Shown here: positions 18,194 to 28,090 of the stretch, piece after piece | Numbering within the stretch: the first letter of the stretch is position 1 | Layout: each line of letters starts with the position of its first letter | Source: Albidovulum sediminis | Lineage (GTDB): Bacteria > Pseudomonadota > Alphaproteobacteria > Rhodobacterales > Rhodobacteraceae | Direction of reading: 5' to 3' | DNA: 64,000 nucleotides | NCBI RefSeq assembly: GCF_025380365.1 | Contig: NZ_JAOCQF010000002.1 | Span: forward strand, 142,846 to 206,845 | Notes under the pieces: model-generated | The model's database searches: none | The model's input: the letters and a program-made list of their open reading frames with translations, nothing else | Told to the model about the DNA's origin: nothing | Position numbers and translations under genes: made by a program

Positions 18194-20517
18194 GCCGCCC
18201 CCCTTGCGCGCTTGACCGCAGCCAGAACGGCCTCCGCGGTTGCGGGCGCCTGAAGGTCCGGGTAGTTCGGGCCGCAGGCCGCGCAGGCTTGCGACAGCGC
18301 CATGAAAGCGGAAATGCCGTGCATGAAGGGGGGCTCGCCCACCGCCTTCGAGCGATAGATCGTGTCTTCCCGGTTCGCGCCGTCCCAAAGCGCCACGTTG
18401 AAGACGCGCGGCCGGTCGGAACAGGCCGGGATCTTGTAGGTCGAGGGTGCATGCGTCCTGAGCCGCCCCTTGTCGTCCCAGACCAGTTCCTCGGTCGTCA
18501 GCCAGCCCGCACCCTGCACATAGGCGCCCTCCACCTGCCCAATATCCAGCGCCGGGTTCAGGCTCGCGCCCGCGTCATGCAGGATGTCGGTGCGCAGGAT
18601 GCGGTTCTCGCCGGTCAGCGTGTCGATCACCGTCTCGGTGACCGACGCCCCATAGGAAAAGTAGTAGAACGGTCGCCCGCGCCCCGCCTTGCGGTCCCAG
18701 GTGATCTTGGGGGTGGCATAGAAGCCGGTCTGCGAAAGACTGACCCGCCCCATGTAGCAGCGGCTCGCCGCTTCGGCGAAGGTCATCTCCTCGCCGCCGA
18801 CGATGACCTTGCCATCCTCGAACCGGACCTCGCCGGCCTTGCTCTGGTGCTGCGCAGCCAGATAGTCGGCCATCCGGTCGCGGATGCGGTCGCAGGCGTC
18901 CTTGACCGCCATGCCGTTCAGGTCCGACCCCGAGGAGGCCGCGGTGGCCGAGGTGTTCGGCACCTTGCCGGTATCGGTCGCCGTGATCATCACCCGGCCC
19001 ACATCGACGCTGAAGGCTGACGCCGCGACCTGGCTGACCTTGCGGAACAGGCCCTGGCCCATCTCGGTCCCGCCATGGTTCAGGTGGATCGACCCGTCCT
19101 GGTAGACATGGACCAGCGCGCCCGCCTGGTTCAGGTGCGTGAGCGTGAACGAGATGCCGAACTTCACCGGCGTCAGCGCGATGCCGCGCTTCAGGATCGG
19201 GCTCTGCCGGTTCCAGTCGGCGATCTCCGTGCGCCGCGCCGCCAGCCCCGCATCCGCCTCCAGCCGGGCCACCAGCCCGTTCAGGATGAAGTCCTCGACC
19301 TCCATGTGATAGGGCGTCGTCTGCACCTCTTTCACTTTGGCCGAAATACTCCGGGGGTCCGGGGGCAGCGCCCCCGGCGCCTCGGCGTAGAAGTTCCGCT
19401 TGCGGACCTCCGTCGGGTCCAGCCCGAGGTCATGGGCGATGTGGTCCATCACCCGCTCGATCCCGATCATCCCCTGCGGGCCGCCGAAGCCGCGATAGGC
19501 GGTCGCAGACTGGGTGTTGGTCTTCAGCCGGTGGCTTTCGATCCGCACATGGTCGAGGTTGTAGGCGTTGTCGGCATGCAGCATCGCCCTGTCCGCGACC
19601 GGCAGGCTCAGGTCCATCGACCAGCCGCAGCGCGCGAGCTGGAGGAACTCGATCCCCTCGATGCGCCCCTCGGCATCCACGCCGACCCGGTATTCGATGC
19701 GGAAGTCGTGGCGCTTGCCGGTGATGGTCATGTCGTCGTCGCGGTCGTAGCGCATCTTGGCGGGCCGCCCCAGCAGCCGCGCCACCAGCGCGCAGGATAC
19801 GGCCAGCGCGTTGCCCTGGCTTTCCTTGCCGCCGAATCCGCCGCCCATCCGCCGGCATTCCACCCGGACGGCGTGCATCGGCAGGCCGATCGCCTCGGCC
19901 ACCTTGTGCTGGATCTCGGTCGGGTGCTGGGTCGAGGACTGGACGACCACGCCGCCTTCGGCCGGCACCGCCAGCGCCGCCTGCCCCTCGAGGTAGAAAT
20001 GTTCCTGTCCGCCCATGGTGAAGCGGCCCACGATCACCCTCGGCGCGGCGGCGATGGCCGATGCCGCATCTCCCTTGGACCAGACGACCGGCCCGCCCTC
20101 GAACCGGCTGTTCGCGGCCAGCGCCTGGTCGACGGTCAGGATCGCGGGTTTCTCGCGATACTCGATCCGGCCCATCCGTGCGGCCTTGCGCGCCTGAAGA
20201 TGGCTTTCCGCGATGACCAGGAAGATCGGCTGGCCGACATAGTGGACCGTGCCCGTCGCCAGCAGCGGCTCGTCATGGGCCGAGGGCGAGACGTCGTTGG
20301 CGAAGGGCAGGTCATCCGCCGTCCAGACGGCAATCACGCCGGGGGCAGCCTTCACCGCCGAAAGGTCCATCGACACGATGTCGGCGTGTGCGACGGTCGA
20401 CAGGCCGAAGGCCAGATGCGCCGTATTCGCGGGCAGCGCCACATCGTCGATGTAGCGCGCCGTGCCGGTGACATGAAGTTCGGCGCTGTCGTGGGGGATC
20501 GGTTTTGCGACGCTCAT
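18190..20517 (-). CDS. xdhB: Xanthine dehydrogenase, molybdopterin-binding subunit
   Basis: A 775-residue large subunit carrying the molybdenum site that hydroxylates hypoxanthine and xanthine. Key active-site residues can be placed at R. capsulatus-like positions: E232 in [11 protein letters not shown]310 in PVADRAML, and the base E728 in VGEPPFMHG. The total length is close to that of R. capsulatus XdhB (777 from memory). Odd feature: residues about 378-398 (from [13 protein letters not shown] to KVKEV) are encoded by a GC-rich hairpin repeat that is intergenic elsewhere in the window, read in frame on the opposite strand. It follows xdhA with a four-base overlap. Confidence 0.95.
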   Translation of the reverse strand: MSVAKPIPHDSAELHVTGTARYIDDVALPANTAHLAFGLSTVAHADIVSMDLSAVKAAPGVIAVWTADDLPFANDVSPSAHDEPLLATGTVHYVGQPIFLVIAESHLQARKAARMGRIEYREKPAILTVDQALAANSRFEGGPVVWSKGDAASAIAAAPRVIVGRFTMGGQEHFYLEGQAALAVPAEGGVVVQSSTQHPTEIQHKVAEAIGLPMHAVRVECRRMGGGFGGKESQGNALAVSCALVARLLGRPAKMRYDRDDDMTITGKRHDFRIEYRVGVDAEGRIEGIEFLQLARCGWSMDLSLPVADRAMLHADNAYNLDHVRIESHRLKTNTQSATAYRGFGGPQGMIGIERVMDHIAHDLGLDPTEVRKRNFYAEAPGALPPDPRSISAKVKEVQTTPYHMEVEDFILNGLVARLEADAGLAARRTEIADWNRQSPILKRGIALTPVKFGISFTLTHLNQAGALVHVYQDGSIHLNHGGTEMGQGLFRKVSQVAASAFSVDVGRVMITATDTGKVPNTSATAASSGSDLNGMAVKDACDRIRDRMADYLAAQHQSKAGEVRFEDGKVIVGGEEMTFAEAASRCYMGRVSLSQTGFYATPKITWDRKAGRGRPFYYFSYGASVTETVIDTLTGENRILRTDILHDAGASLNPALDIGQVEGAYVQGAGWLTTEELVWDDKGRLRTHAPSTYKIPACSDRPRVFNVALWDGANREDTIYRSKAVGEPPFMHGISAFMALSQACAACGPNYPDLQAPATAEAVLAAVKRARGAA
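19341..19377 (+). repeat. GC-rich hairpin repeat, copy 3, inside xdhB coding sequence
   Basis: The box CCGAAATACTCCGGGGG is followed by a perfect 8-bp hairpin (CCGGGGGC 19359-19366 with GCCCCCGG 19370-19377, loop AGC), the same layout as the intergenic copy at 1461-1499. Here it lies in the xdhB reading frame without breaking it, adding a proline-rich loop just before [10 protein letters not shown]. Confidence 0.65.
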
Positions 20518-21875
20518 GCCTGCACCTCCAGGACCGAAGCCGGCGTGCCGGCGCTTTCGTGGAAATGGCGCACCAGCATGTTCTGTGCCGTCTCCAGCCG
20601 GTAGGAGGCCGAGGCCCGCATGTCCGTCATCGGGGTGAAGTCGCGGGCGAAGGCTGGCAGCGCCGCCTCGATCGTGGCCAGCGTCCAGTCACGCCCGACA
20701 AGCGCCGCCTCGACCGAGGCCGCGCGTTTCGGAGTGCCCGCCATGCCGCCGAAGGCGATCCGGGCGGCGGTCACGCGACCGCCTTCGCGGGTGATGTTGA
20801 AGCAGCCGCAGACGGCCGAGATGTCCTGATCGAACCGCTTCGAAAGCTTGTAGCAGGCGAGGTCCGGCGCGGCGTCCGGGATCGTGACCGCCTCGACGAA
20901 TTCGCCCTTCGCCCGGTCCTGCTTGCGGTAGTCGAGGAAGAACGCCTCCAGCGGCATCTCGCGGCGGGTGTCGCCCCGGCGCAGGTGCAGCGTCGCGTCC
21001 ATCGCGATCAGCGCGGGTGGCGTGTCGCCGATGGGCGAGCCGTTGGCGATGTTGCCACCGATCGTTGCCGCGCCGCGCACCTGTTCGGAGGCGAAGCGGC
21101 GCAGCAGCTCGGCAAGGGTCGGGTGAGAGGACTGCACAGCCTTGCGCAGGGCGGCGATGGTCACCCCCGCGCCGATCCGCAGCCCGCCCGGCACCGTTGC
21201 GATCCGCTGAAGGTCGACGCAGGCGTGAAGGAAGGCGACCTCGGGCAGGTCGCGCAATTCCTTCGTCACCCAGAGGCCGACATCGGTCGCCCCGGCAATC
21301 AGCGTGGCGTCGGGATGCGCCGCGTACCAGGCGGCAAGCTCGTCGGAGGAGGCGGGCGCGAACGGCGCGGGTCCGGCGCTTGCGGGGCTGTCCTGCACCC
21401 AGGTCGGCACGGGCGTGCCTGCAACGGCCTCGGCCGCGCGGATGATGGGCGCGTATCCCGTGCAGCGGCAAAGGTTGCCCGCAAGGTAATCGTCGTGATC
21501 GGTCGCGCCGTTCGCCTGCGCCGCAGCCATCGACATGACGAAGCCCGGCGTGCAGAAGCCGCACTGGCTGCCGTGTTTGTCGACCATCGCCTTCTGGACG
21601 GGGTGCAACTCGCCCTTCGGGCCGGTCAGCCCCTCGACGGTGCGCACGGCCTTGCCGTGCAACTGCGGCAGGAACAGGATGCAGGCGTTGAGCGCGCGCG
21701 TCCCGGCGTCGTCCGTCACCATCACGGTGCAGGCGCCGCAGTCGCCCTCGTTGCAGCCTTCCTTGGTTCCGGTAAGCCCGCGCCCTTCGCGCAGCCAGTC
21801 CAACAGCGTCCGCGTCGGGTTGTCGGCCGACACGCGGACAGGCGTTCCGTTCAACAGAAACGCGATGTCGTTCAT
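20514..21875 (-). CDS. xdhA: Xanthine dehydrogenase, iron-sulfur/FAD subunit
   Basis: A 453-residue small subunit that passes electrons from the molybdenum site to FAD and NAD. The N-terminal ferredoxin-like [2Fe-2S] domain has [14 protein letters not shown] plus a later cysteine, and the second cluster has QCGFCTPG and LCRCTGY. The FAD domain follows from about residue 185 ([30 protein letters not shown]). The start at 21875 ([15 protein letters not shown]) gives the usual family N-terminus; the frame is open for 58 more codons upstream but that leader is not family-like. First gene of the xdhABC-transporter operon, behind a TATAAT box and palindrome. Confidence 0.94.
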   Translation of the reverse strand: MNDIAFLLNGTPVRVSADNPTRTLLDWLREGRGLTGTKEGCNEGDCGACTVMVTDDAGTRALNACILFLPQLHGKAVRTVEGLTGPKGELHPVQKAMVDKHGSQCGFCTPGFVMSMAAAQANGATDHDDYLAGNLCRCTGYAPIIRAAEAVAGTPVPTWVQDSPASAGPAPFAPASSDELAAWYAAHPDATLIAGATDVGLWVTKELRDLPEVAFLHACVDLQRIATVPGGLRIGAGVTIAALRKAVQSSHPTLAELLRRFASEQVRGAATIGGNIANGSPIGDTPPALIAMDATLHLRRGDTRREMPLEAFFLDYRKQDRAKGEFVEAVTIPDAAPDLACYKLSKRFDQDISAVCGCFNITREGGRVTAARIAFGGMAGTPKRAASVEAALVGRDWTLATIEAALPAFARDFTPMTDMRASASYRLETAQNMLVRHFHESAGTPASVLEVQA

Positions 21876-21996
21876 ACTGTGGTCCCGCCGCCTTCTCTTC
21901 ATCCGGGTTGTCGTGTGCCCGCCCGATGCGGCGTAAAGCGGAACACACCCCGTCTCCCTGTCGCAATCAAGCCTGCATGACGCCCGCATGGCAAGA

Positions 21997-22020
21997 ATTA
22001 TATCTTCCGGAATTCCGAAG
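21997..22020 (-). promoter_or_regulatory. Candidate promoter -10 and operator upstream of xdhA
   Basis: On the minus strand a perfect TATAAT occupies 22002-21997, about 120 bases upstream of xdhA, with no good -35 box. Immediately upstream is the near-palindrome CTTCCGGAATTCCGAAG (22004-22020, centre GGAATTCC). A palindrome where the -35 box should be suggests activator- or repressor-controlled transcription of the operon. Confidence 0.4.
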
Positions 22021-22148
22021 GGAGTTTCAATTTTTCCTGAACAATGCATCGAGGACGACGTCCTGGATGACCGGACCCGATCACTCGGGTAGACTTGCGC
22101 GAAGCCCTCGGTTTCGGGGGCACCTTAGCGGCGCGGGGGGCGGCGTCA

Positions 22149-22967
22149 ATGCGTGCAGCGGCTTTTCTCGTGATCCTCGGCGTCCTGCCCTTGCTCGGCC
22201 TTCATGTCTGGGCCGCGCATCGGTTCGTACGGCGCATTTCCGCGCGCGTTCGCGCCCTTGGCAGCGGGCGGGTGGAAAGCCGGGGCGACCTGCCGCCCGC
22301 GATCGACGCCTTCGCGCGGCGCGGCGGCGCCGGAGAGGGACCGGCCCCGCGCGCGGCGCGGTTGACCCAAAGCGCCGAACTCAGGCTGGGGCAGGGGGCG
22401 CCGTTTCGCCCTATCCGCGCAACCCAGCACGTCGCGCTGGCTTCGCCGGGCTTTGTCTGGGAAGCGGTGCGGCGCCTTGGCCCGCTGCCCCTGTTCCGTG
22501 TCGTCGATGCCTATGACGGCGCGGCGGGGGGGCTTCTCGAGGCGCGGGCGCTGGGGTCGGTTCCGGTGGCGTCGAAGGCGGGAAGCGACATCGCCCTGGG
22601 CGAGGCGCTGCGCTATCTTGCGGAACTGCCCTGGGCGCCGGATGCGATCCTGTGCAACCCCCACATCGGCTGGCGGATGATCGACGCCTCCCACGTCGAG
22701 GCGACGCTGCGCCTGCCCGGTGACGTGGCGAGGGTGACCTTCTCCCTAGACGCCGACGGCGACATCGTGCGGGTCGTGGCGAAAGACCGCCCCGCGCTGG
22801 ACGCATGGGGGCAACCGGCCCGCTACGACTGGCGCGGTCGATTCTGGGGCTACCGCCGGATCGGCCCGCGCCGCATCCCCGAATGGGGCGAGGTGGGCTA
22901 TGTCTATCCGGAGGGCTACGAAGTCTACTTTCGCGGCCGGATCCTGACCTGCGATCTTGTCGCCTGA
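22149..22967 (+). CDS. DUF6544-like hypothetical protein with N-terminal membrane helix
   Basis: About 272 residues with one hydrophobic N-terminal segment (AAAFLVILGVLPLLGLHVWAA), probably a membrane anchor or uncleaved signal. The rest resembles the DUF6544/DUF6920 family: ELRLGQGAPFRPIRATQHVALASPGFVWEA, a RYLAELPWAPDAIL block, and the C-terminal RFWGYRRIGPRRIPEWGEVGYVYPEGYEVYFRGRI. The function of the family is not known. The start is uncertain; ATG 22149 behind a G-rich stretch is preferred over 22095 because it places the hydrophobic segment at the N-terminus. It stands alone upstream of dnaE. Confidence 0.7.
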   Translation: MRAAAFLVILGVLPLLGLHVWAAHRFVRRISARVRALGSGRVESRGDLPPAIDAFARRGGAGEGPAPRAARLTQSAELRLGQGAPFRPIRATQHVALASPGFVWEAVRRLGPLPLFRVVDAYDGAAGGLLEARALGSVPVASKAGSDIALGEALRYLAELPWAPDAILCNPHIGWRMIDASHVEATLRLPGDVARVTFSLDADGDIVRVVAKDRPALDAWGQPARYDWRGRFWGYRRIGPRRIPEWGEVGYVYPEGYEVYFRGRILTCDLVA

Positions 22968-23013
22968 CCCAAGTCTGCTTCCGCTGTCCGGTCCGCTCCG
23001 CTAGTGTCGCCCC

Positions 23014-26000
23014 ATGACCCGCGCGCCCCGATTCATCCACCTTCGCGTCCATACGGAATACTCGCTTCTGGAAGGCGCGGTGCCGGTGAAGAAGCTTCCC
23101 GCCCTGGCGGAGAAGATGGGGATGCCCGCCGTCGCCGTGACCGACACCAACAACATGTTCGCGGCGCTGGAGTTTTCGGTGACGGCGGCGGGTGCTGGCG
23201 TCCAGCCCATTGTCGGCTGCCAGCTCTCGCTCGACTTTGACCCGGTTCAGCCGGGCGAACGTGCCCGCCCGCCTGCGCCGATCGTCCTCCTGGCGCAGTC
23301 CGAAGCGGGTTACATGAACCTGATGAAGCTCAACACCTGCCTCTACCTGCGCGGGGACGGCGCGCTGCCGCATGTCACGGCGGAGGAGGTAGAGGCGCAT
23401 GCCGAAGGGCTGATCTGCCTGTCCGGCGGGCCGGACGGGCCGGTGGGGCGGCTCCTCCAGACCGGGCAGGCAGGCAAGGCCGAGGCGATGCTGCGCCGGC
23501 TGGCCGCGGCCTTCCCGGACCGGCTTTACGTGGAACTTCAGCGCCATCCCGGCGAAGGCGGGCGGCTGACCGAAGCCGAACGCCTGACCGAGCGCGGACA
23601 TGTCGAGATGGCCTACCGGCTTGGCTTGCCGCTGGTGGCGACCAACGATGTCCACTTTCCCAAGGCGCAGATGTTCGAGGCGCACGACGCGATGATCTGC
23701 ATTGCCGCCGGGGCCTATGTCGATCAGCAGGAACCGCGCCGCAGGCTGACGCCGCAGCACTACCTCAAGACGCCCGAGGAGATGGCGGCGCTGTTCGCCG
23801 ATCTTCCTGAAGCCCTGGAAAACACGGTCGAGATCGCGCGGCGCTGCGCCTTCAAGGCGTCGAAGCGCAAGCCGATCCTGCCGCGCTTCGCCGAGGACGA
23901 GGTGGAGGAATTGCGCCGTCAGGCCTGGGAAGGGCTGCGCGCGCGGCTTGCCGTCATCCCCCTTTCCGGCACGGTGGAGGATTACGAGGCGCGCCTGAAG
24001 TTCGAACTCGACATCATCGAGCAGATGGGGTTCCCCGGCTATTTCCTGATCGTCGCCGACTTCATCAAATGGGCGAAGGACCACGACATTCCCGTGGGTC
24101 CGGGGCGGGGGTCGGGCGCGGGCTCTCTCGTCGCCTATGCGCTGACGATCACCGACCTCGACCCGCTGCGCTATTCGCTGCTGTTCGAACGCTTCCTGAA
24201 CCCCGAACGGGTCTCGATGCCGGACTTCGACATCGACTTCTGCATGGACCGGCGGGAGGAGGTGATCGAATACGTCCAGCAGCGCTACGGGCGCGAGAAG
24301 GTGGCGCAGATCATCACCTTCGGCGCGCTGCTGTCCAAGGCGGCGGTGCGCGACGTCGGGCGCGTGCTGCAGATGCCCTACGGGCAGGTGGACAAGCTGT
24401 CGAAGCTGATCCCGGTCGAGGGGGTCAAGCCCGTCTCGATCGAAAAGGCGCTGGCCGACGAACCCCGCCTGCGCGAGGCCGCGCGCGCCGAGGAGGTGGT
24501 GCAGCGGCTCCTCAACTACGCCCAGCAAATCGAGGGGCTGCTGCGCAACGCCTCGACCCATGCCGCGGGTGTCGTCATCGGCGACCGGCCGCTGGACGAG
24601 CTGGTGCCGCTTTACCAGGACCCGCGCTCGACCATGCCGGCGACCCAGTTCAACATGAAGTGGGTGGAGGCCGCGGGCCTCGTCAAGTTCGACTTCCTCG
24701 GGCTCAAGACCCTGACGGTGATCCAGAACGCCGTCGACCTGATCCGCGACGGCGGCCGGCACCTGCACATCGCCGCCGATGGGCGGGAACTTTACGCCCC
24801 GCCCGAGGGGGCGGTCGACCAGATCAACGCCATCCCGCTGGACGACCGGGCCGCGTATGACCTTTACGCCCGCGCCCAGACGGTTGCGGTGTTCCAGGTC
24901 GAAAGCACCGGCATGATGGACGCGCTCAGGCGCATGAAACCCACCTGCATCGAGGACATCGTGGCGCTTGTCGCGCTCTACCGCCCCGGCCCGATGGAGA
25001 ACATCCCGACCTATTGCGAGGTCAAGAACGGCCTGCGCGACATCGAGAGCATCCACCCGACCATCGACCACATCCTTGCCGAAACCCAGGGCATCATCGT
25101 CTACCAGGAACAGGTGATGGAGATTGCCAAGGTCATGGCGGGCTATTCGCTTGGCGGCGCCGATCTTCTGCGCCGCGCCATGGGCAAGAAGATCAAGGAG
25201 GAGATGGACAAGGAACGCCCGAAGTTCATCGAGGGCGCGAAAAAGACCCATGACGTGCCGGCGAAGAAGGCGGGCGAGGTCTTCGACCTGCTGGAGAAAT
25301 TCGCCAACTACGGTTTCAACAAGTCCCACGCCGCAGCCTATGCGGTGGTCAGCTACCAGACCGCCTGGCTCAAGGCCAACCACCCGGTCGAATTCATGGC
25401 CGCGGTGATGAACTGCGACATCCACCTGACCGACAAGCTGGCCGTCTACAAGCGCGAGGTCGATCGGATGGGGATCGCGACGGTGGCGCCGTGCGTCAAT
25501 CGCTCCTTCGCGACCTTCACGGTCAGGGACGGGAAGGTCGTCTACGCGCTGGGTGCGCTGAAGAACGTCGGTGTCGAGGCGATGCGGATGATCGTCTCGG
25601 CACGGGGCGAGCGTCCCTTTGTCTCGCTGTTCGACTTCGCGCGGCGCGTGGACCTGAAACGGCTGGGCAAGCGGCCGCTGGAGATGCTGGCCCGGGCGGG
25701 GGCCTTCGACGTGCTGGACGCGAACCGCCGGCGCGTCTTCGACAGCCTCGATGCTCTTTCAGCCTGGTCGGCGGCTGTGCACGAGGCGTCGTCGTCCTCG
25801 CAGGTTTCCCTGTTCGGGGAAGCGGGTGACGACCTGCCCGAGCCGCGCCTTGCCCCGGTCGACGACTGGTTGCCGGTCGAGCGCCTGGGCGAGGAACACG
25901 CGGCGGTGGGGTTCTACCTGTCCGGCCACCCGCTTGACGACTACATGCCCGCCCTCAGGCGCAGGAAGGTGATGACGCTGGCCGAAGTCGCCGCCGCGGC

Positions 26001-26517
26001 CGAGCGCGCGCCCCTTGTCGCCCGAATGGCGGGCACGGTGGCTAACCGGCAGGAGCGCAAGTCGGCGCGCGGCAACCGCTTTGCCTTCGTCGGCCTGTCC
26101 GACCCGACCGGGCTTTACGAGGTCACGGTGTTTTCCGACACGCTCGAGGCCGCGCGCCAGCACCTTGAGCCCGGCAATGCCGTCGTCCTGACCGTCGAGG
26201 CGAACATGGAGGGCGAGACGCTGAAGCTGCTGGCACGCGCCGCCCAGCCTGTCGATGCGATTGCCGCTGACGCCGACAGCGCGGGCCTGCGCATCCATGT
26301 GGAGAGTGAAACTGCCGTCAGCGCGGTTGCGGGCCTGCTCGCGCGCATGCAGCAGGAGGCGAAGATCCGGTCGCGCGGACCGATCAGCTTCCTGGTCGCC
26401 GACCGCGCCACCGGCACCGAGGTCGAGGTGGAGACGGGCCGGGAATATCCGGTCAATCCCCAGATCAAGGGTGCGATCAAGGCGATGTCGGGCGTCGTCC
26501 TGGTGGAAGAAGTGTGA
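23014..26517 (+). CDS. dnaE: DNA polymerase III alpha subunit
   Basis: A 1167-residue C-family replicative polymerase, of the length and order of DnaE1. It begins with a PHP domain (FIHLRVHTEYSLLEGAVPVKKL), followed by the polymerase core with GPGRGSGAGSLVAYAL, the two catalytic aspartates in MPDFDIDFCMDRR, and ALYRPGPMENIP. The C-terminal part has the FANYGFNKSHAAAYAVVSYQTAWLK helix-hairpin region, an OB fold near residue 1000 (RMAGTVANRQERKSARGNRFAFVGLSD) and a tail domain. The beta-clamp motif is likely SQVSLFG near residue 930. Its TGA overlaps the GTG start of the next gene. Confidence 0.95.
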   Translation: MTRAPRFIHLRVHTEYSLLEGAVPVKKLPALAEKMGMPAVAVTDTNNMFAALEFSVTAAGAGVQPIVGCQLSLDFDPVQPGERARPPAPIVLLAQSEAGYMNLMKLNTCLYLRGDGALPHVTAEEVEAHAEGLICLSGGPDGPVGRLLQTGQAGKAEAMLRRLAAAFPDRLYVELQRHPGEGGRLTEAERLTERGHVEMAYRLGLPLVATNDVHFPKAQMFEAHDAMICIAAGAYVDQQEPRRRLTPQHYLKTPEEMAALFADLPEALENTVEIARRCAFKASKRKPILPRFAEDEVEELRRQAWEGLRARLAVIPLSGTVEDYEARLKFELDIIEQMGFPGYFLIVADFIKWAKDHDIPVGPGRGSGAGSLVAYALTITDLDPLRYSLLFERFLNPERVSMPDFDIDFCMDRREEVIEYVQQRYGREKVAQIITFGALLSKAAVRDVGRVLQMPYGQVDKLSKLIPVEGVKPVSIEKALADEPRLREAARAEEVVQRLLNYAQQIEGLLRNASTHAAGVVIGDRPLDELVPLYQDPRSTMPATQFNMKWVEAAGLVKFDFLGLKTLTVIQNAVDLIRDGGRHLHIAADGRELYAPPEGAVDQINAIPLDDRAAYDLYARAQTVAVFQVESTGMMDALRRMKPTCIEDIVALVALYRPGPMENIPTYCEVKNGLRDIESIHPTIDHILAETQGIIVYQEQVMEIAKVMAGYSLGGADLLRRAMGKKIKEEMDKERPKFIEGAKKTHDVPAKKAGEVFDLLEKFANYGFNKSHAAAYAVVSYQTAWLKANHPVEFMAAVMNCDIHLTDKLAVYKREVDRMGIATVAPCVNRSFATFTVRDGKVVYALGALKNVGVEAMRMIVSARGERPFVSLFDFARRVDLKRLGKRPLEMLARAGAFDVLDANRRRVFDSLDALSAWSAAVHEASSSSQVSLFGEAGDDLPEPRLAPVDDWLPVERLGEEHAAVGFYLSGHPLDDYMPALRRRKVMTLAEVAAAAERAPLVARMAGTVANRQERKSARGNRFAFVGLSDPTGLYEVTVFSDTLEAARQHLEPGNAVVLTVEANMEGETLKLLARAAQPVDAIAADADSAGLRIHVESETAVSAVAGLLARMQQEAKIRSRGPISFLVADRATGTEVEVETGREYPVNPQIKGAIKAMSGVVLVEEV

Positions 26518-28082
26518 GCCGCCGCCCGCGATGGCTTGCGCAGGGCGCGCGCATCCTGGGAACGGTGCTCGCCGCGCCGTTCCGGGCGATAAGGCTGGTC
26601 TTTCCGCTGCCGCCCCTCGACCAAAGGGTTCCCTCTGCCGCGATTGCGCCGTCGGAGCGGACGACGCTCGGCGCCTCGGTCCTGCCGCTGGCCACCGCGC
26701 ATCCTGGCGCCTCGGGGGTCATGGCGCTTGAGGGCGGCGTCGATGCCTTTGCGGCGCGGATGGCGCTGATCCATGCCGCGGAGGCGTCGATCGACCTGCA
26801 GTACTACATCTGGCAGGACGACCTGACCGGCCTGCGGATGCTGTCGGAACTTGCCGCCGCCGCGGCGCGCGGCGTGCGTGTGCGCCTGCTGGTGGACGAC
26901 CTGGGCACACAGTCGCTGGACCGGGAACTCCTCCAGCTTTCCCGCATGCCGATGGCTGAGGTGCGGCTTTTCAATCCTTTCGTGTTGCGCCGGCCGCGGA
27001 TGCTCAACTACCTTTTCGACTTCGCGCGCCTCAACCGGCGGATGCACAACAAGTCCTTCACCGTCGATGGCGTGGTCACCATCGTCGGCGGGCGCAACAT
27101 CGGCGATCTCTATTTCGAGACCGGCAACGGGCATTTCTACTCGGACCTCGACGTGCTGGCGCTGGGTCCCGCCGCGCAGGCCGTCGGGGCGGATTTCGAC
27201 CGGTACTGGAACAGCGCGTCCGCCTTTCCCGTGGAAAGTCTCGTCTCGGTGGCGCCTGGGGGGCAAAGCCGCCTTGCGACCGGCGCGGCGGCCGGACAGT
27301 CGCCTGCGCCAGCGTCAGACATAGACGAGGTGGTGCGGGCCTCGACCCTCTGCCACCAGATCCGCGACCAGACTCTGCCCGTCGAATGGGCTGCGGTCCG
27401 TCTTTTCAGCGACGATCCCGCCAAGGCGCTTGGCATGGTTGCGGGCGACGGCCTCATGGCCCGCGCGCTGATGGCCGAGATCGGACGCCCCGCCGCCGCC
27501 TACGACGTCATTTCCGCCTATTTCGTGCCGGGCACCGAGGCCACCGACAGCCTTGCGCACCTGGCCCGGTCCGGGGTCCGGGTCCGCACCCTGACCAACG
27601 CGCTTGAGGCGACGGATGTCGCGCCGGTGCATTCCGGCTACATCGGCTACCGCGGCGCGCTTGTCGATGCCGGTGTCGAGGTCTGGGAACTGAAGGGCGA
27701 GGGGGGGGAGCGCAAGCGGGTGGACGATCTGGGGATCAAGGGTATTTCCCGCACCGCGCTGCACGCCAAGACCTTCCAGATCGACGGGCGCCGCGCCTTC
27801 ATCGGGTCGTTCAACTTCGATCCGCGGTCCCGGCGGCTCAACTGCGAAATGGGTCTGCTGATCGACAGCCCGGCGCTGGCCACCATGATCTCTGCCTGGC
27901 TGGACCGGATGCTGCCTACGCGGGCCTACCGTGTCCGGCGCGCCGAAAATGGCCGCCTGGTCTGGATCGGCGGGCACGGCGATCGGGACGAGGTGGTGTG
28001 GACGGCCGAACCCAACACCACCTGGCCGCTCCGCGTGGCGGTGTGGGCGATCGGGCTGCTGCCGGTCGAGTGGCTGCTGTAG
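26514..28082 (+). CDS. Phospholipase D-family protein (cardiolipin synthase-like)
   Basis: A 522-residue PLD-superfamily protein with two complete HKD motifs: HNKSFTVDG with GGRNIGD, and HAKTFQIDG with FIGSFNFDPRS. These make a phosphatidyl transfer or hydrolysis active site. The N-terminus is basic with a weak hydrophobic stretch and the C-terminus ends in a hydrophobic segment (LRVAVWAIGLLPVEWLL), so it is probably membrane-associated. The GTG at 26514 overlaps the dnaE stop by four bases. It could be a cardiolipin synthase-like enzyme or a PLD nuclease; the domain length fits the former. Confidence 0.87.
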   Translation: MSRRPRWLAQGARILGTVLAAPFRAIRLVFPLPPLDQRVPSAAIAPSERTTLGASVLPLATAHPGASGVMALEGGVDAFAARMALIHAAEASIDLQYYIWQDDLTGLRMLSELAAAAARGVRVRLLVDDLGTQSLDRELLQLSRMPMAEVRLFNPFVLRRPRMLNYLFDFARLNRRMHNKSFTVDGVVTIVGGRNIGDLYFETGNGHFYSDLDVLALGPAAQAVGADFDRYWNSASAFPVESLVSVAPGGQSRLATGAAAGQSPAPASDIDEVVRASTLCHQIRDQTLPVEWAAVRLFSDDPAKALGMVAGDGLMARALMAEIGRPAAAYDVISAYFVPGTEATDSLAHLARSGVRVRTLTNALEATDVAPVHSGYIGYRGALVDAGVEVWELKGEGGERKRVDDLGIKGISRTALHAKTFQIDGRRAFIGSFNFDPRSRRLNCEMGLLIDSPALATMISAWLDRMLPTRAYRVRRAENGRLVWIGGHGDRDEVVWTAEPNTTWPLRVAVWAIGLLPVEWLL

Positions 28083-28090
28083 CCCGTGCC

